Origin: JAXHUA01 sp034189695
GTDB taxonomy: Bacteria > Chloroflexota > Dehalococcoidia > E44-bin15
Length of the DNA stretch: 6,890 bases
Assembly: GCA_034189695.1 (NCBI GenBank)
Contig: JAXHUA010000032.1
Span: 1-6,890, forward strand
Direction of reading: 5' to 3'
Shown here: positions 5,150 through 6,890 of the stretch, piece by piece
Layout: the number at the start of each line of letters is the position of its first letter
Numbering within the stretch: the stretch's first letter is position 1
Notes under the pieces: generated by a model
What the model was told of the DNA's origin: nothing
The model's database searches: none
The model's input: the letters and a program-made list of their open reading frames with translations, nothing else
Program-made: the position numbers and the translations under genes

Positions 5150-6118
5150 TTGAGCATAGCCTCAATCTACGCGCCGATTCAGGAAGACCTGGCCCAGGTC
5201 GAGGAAAGCATCAAGGCATTCTGCCGGGCGGACGAGTACCCGTTGATGGCCGAACTGTTGAGCTACGTGCTGGTGAACGGCGGCAAACGTATTCGTCCCG
5301 CCCTGGCGCTGCTGGCCGCCAAGTACCATCGCTACGACCTGGAGAAGCTGATACCGCTGGCCACGGGTATCGAGGTATTTCACAACGCAACCCTGGTCCA
5401 CGACGATTCCATCGACAAGTCCGATGTGCGACGCGGCAAGGACTCCGTCGTCAAGTATCGCGGTGAGGAGGTCGCCCTGCTGCTGGGTGACTACCTGTTC
5501 GCCGGCTCAGGCGACCTGGTGTGCCGCAGCGGCAGCCTGCGAGTGACCGAGCTTTTCGCCCGCACCATCATGAAGATATGCAGCGGGCAATTGAAGGAGT
5601 TCATGGGCGCCTTCAACTGGCAGCGAGGCCTCGACGACTACTACGAGCAGATCGACTCCAAGACAGCCACGCTCTTCGCGACGTCCGCCGAGGGTGGCGC
5701 GATACTGAGCGAGGCCCCCGAGGATGCCGTGCGGGCCCTCAGCAGCTATGGCCGCAATCTTGGCATGGCGTTTCAGGTAATCGACGACATCCTCGACTTC
5801 GTTGGCGACGAGAAGGACCTGGGAAAGCCGGCTGGAAGCGACCTGCTTCAGGGAACGGTAACGCTGCCGGCCATCCTTTTCGCCAGCAAGTACCCTCAGG
5901 ACAGCCCCCTGGAGCGCGTCTTCGCCAGGCAGGGTGACAGAGAAGAGGTGGCGCGGTTCATCGAGAGAGTGCGGGACTCATCGGTGATACAGCAGTGCTA
6001 CGATGTGGCCGCGGACTTCTCAGCCAGGGCGCGCAGCGTGGTCGACTCCCTGCCGGACAGCGTATCTCGCCGCTCGCTCCTCGACCTGGCGGACTATGTG
6101 GTTGACCGCCGCAGATGA
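5150..6118 (+). CDS. Long-chain (trans) polyprenyl diphosphate synthase
   Basis: This enzyme adds isopentenyl diphosphate units to an allylic starter, giving an all-trans polyprenyl diphosphate, and acts in the cytoplasm at the membrane surface. From the TTG start the protein has 322 residues. It carries the substrate-binding GGKRIRP (44-50), the first Asp-rich motif DDSID (85-89) followed by RRGK (94-97), the conserved GQ (146-147) and KT (171-172), and the second Asp-rich motif DDILD (212-216) followed by GKPAGSDLLQGTVTLP (225-240). All catalytic aspartates are present. The fifth residue before the first motif is alanine (A80), not a bulky aromatic, which in this family usually allows long chains (about C30-C50). 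A menaquinone or ubiquinone tail precursor is therefore likelier than farnesyl or geranylgeranyl diphosphate, but exact chain length cannot be read from sequence, so I give no symbol (ispB- or hepT-like). It follows tatD after 10 bp and closes the operon, its stop directly abutting the stop of recO. Confidence 0.9.
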   Translation: MSIASIYAPIQEDLAQVEESIKAFCRADEYPLMAELLSYVLVNGGKRIRPALALLAAKYHRYDLEKLIPLATGIEVFHNATLVHDDSIDKSDVRRGKDSVVKYRGEEVALLLGDYLFAGSGDLVCRSGSLRVTELFARTIMKICSGQLKEFMGAFNWQRGLDDYYEQIDSKTATLFATSAEGGAILSEAPEDAVRALSSYGRNLGMAFQVIDDILDFVGDEKDLGKPAGSDLLQGTVTLPAILFASKYPQDSPLERVFARQGDREEVARFIERVRDSSVIQQCYDVAADFSARARSVVDSLPDSVSRRSLLDLADYVVDRRR

Positions 6119-6880
6119 CTAGCGCTCCCTTCTCATGCTGTCCAGCCACGCAACGGTCTTCATCTCCCGTTCCAGCAGGTGACGGATGTACTGCCGCAGG
6201 ATGGCCTCAAGCTCACCCGAGAGGTCAGGCTCCACCCTCAGCTTGCTCGCCCGGGTCCGGTCGCTTTCCTGGAGAAAGCGCATCACCTTGATGACGTTCA
6301 CCGATACCGGACGCGCCGACGGCTCATTCGCCTGGCACTGCGGACAGAGCACCCCGCCGGCGGCAGTGCTGAAGAAGTTGACCGTCGGCTCAAGGGACGA
6401 ACCGCAACCGACACATCGATACAGCTCCGGCTGGTAGCCGACGTGCGCCAGCAGGTTGAGCTCGAAGTGGCGGAGGGTCATCTCGCCGTCCTCCGTTTCG
6501 CAGAGCCACTGCAGCGTGTCCAGCAGCAACTCCCAGACAGCGAAGTCCTCCACGCGCTCAGCGGTGAACTGGAGCACGAGCTCGCCAACGTAGAACGCCA
6601 GGCTGGAACGCCACAGGTCTTCTCTCAACGGCAGGAAGCCCGATATTGTCTCGGCCTGGCTGACGGTGTCCAGGCTCTTGCCTCTCGCCAGCATCAGCGA
6701 GCTGTGGGTGAAAAGCTCCAGGTGGCCGCCGAGCTTGCTCTTGGGGCGGCGCACCCCCCGGGCGGCGGCGCTGAGTCTGCCGAGTCGCGGCGTGTACAGG
6801 GTGAGGATGCAGTCGGCCTCACCCACGTTGAGCTTCTTGAGGACGACAGCCTCGGTCTTGTAGACCCTGGGGGTGGTCAC
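6119..6880 (-). CDS. recO: DNA repair protein RecO
   Basis: RecO works with RecR (and RecF) to load RecA on SSB-coated single-stranded DNA during gap repair and recombination. The 253-residue protein begins with the N-terminal OB-fold typical of the family (YKTEAVVLKKLNVGEADCILTLYTPRLGRLSAAARGVRRPKSKLGG, about residues 7-52). A helical domain follows, including the LRHFELNLLAHVGYQPEL segment (136-153). It has a four-cysteine zinc site: C156/C159 (CVGCG) and C179/C182 (CPQC). Length is normal. The chosen start is GTG at 6880-6878, which gives the usual few residues before YKTEA. AGG lies just upstream on the coding strand but very close to the GTG, and the frame remains open to the window edge, so a start slightly further upstream cannot be excluded. 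The promoter lies outside the window. The gene is convergent with the prenyl synthase, with no spacer and no terminator between them. Confidence 0.92.
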   Translation of the reverse strand: MTTPRVYKTEAVVLKKLNVGEADCILTLYTPRLGRLSAAARGVRRPKSKLGGHLELFTHSSLMLARGKSLDTVSQAETISGFLPLREDLWRSSLAFYVGELVLQFTAERVEDFAVWELLLDTLQWLCETEDGEMTLRHFELNLLAHVGYQPELYRCVGCGSSLEPTVNFFSTAAGGVLCPQCQANEPSARPVSVNVIKVMRFLQESDRTRASKLRVEPDLSGELEAILRQYIRHLLEREMKTVAWLDSMRRER

Positions 6881-6890
6881 TTCCTGCCCT

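Noticed and set aside
4300..5157. Minus-strand frame of 285 codons opposite tatD
   Set aside because: It mirrors the codon structure of tatD, shows no family motif, and tatD has all its metal ligands.

Overview
The window reads as a piece of a GC-rich bacterial chromosome with one lower-GC accessory-looking segment at its left end. The right 5.2 kb holds ordinary housekeeping genes: rsmI, metG, tatD and a long-chain polyprenyl diphosphate synthase on the + strand, then recO on the - strand. Four of the six genes start with GTG or TTG. The MetRS catalytic loop (QLSTSR), the extended -10 boxes (TGCTATAAT, TGCTACAAT) and the gene set suggest Chloroflexota, perhaps Dehalococcoidia. That assignment is inference from memory and was not tested by a search.

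Layout. Positions 1-377 carry no convincing gene. They hold several inverted repeats and a sigma70-like promoter whose -10 box lies in the loop of a perfect 7-bp inverted repeat. Positions 378-1427 encode a SAM-dependent methyltransferase with an N-terminal membrane anchor. Positions 1428-1727 are non-coding, apart from a GC hairpin and a strong extended -10 promoter for rsmI. rsmI spans 1728-2540. A 153-bp gap with a second extended -10 promoter and a roughly 114-nt structured leader precedes metG (2694-4367). tatD (4357-5139) overlaps metG by 11 bp, and the polyprenyl synthase (5150-6118) follows tatD after 10 bp, so these three look co-transcribed. recO (6119-6880, minus) converges on the synthase with no base between the two stop codons.

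How the genes fit together. RsmI modifies the 16S rRNA decoding site, MetRS charges tRNA-Met, TatD is a metal-dependent 3' exonuclease/hydrolase, the prenyl synthase makes an isoprenoid chain (plausibly a quinone tail) and RecO serves recombinational repair. This is a typical co-located core set, not a dedicated pathway. The methyltransferase looks unrelated to them and may belong to a surface-polysaccharide or lipid modification locus to the left.

I see no mobile element, CRISPR array, tRNA, rRNA or clear defence system. The best candidates for something new are the metG leader, which could mask its own ribosome binding site and contains a degenerate T-box-like string, and the promoter/inverted-repeat arrangement upstream of the methyltransferase. 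Both are hypotheses.
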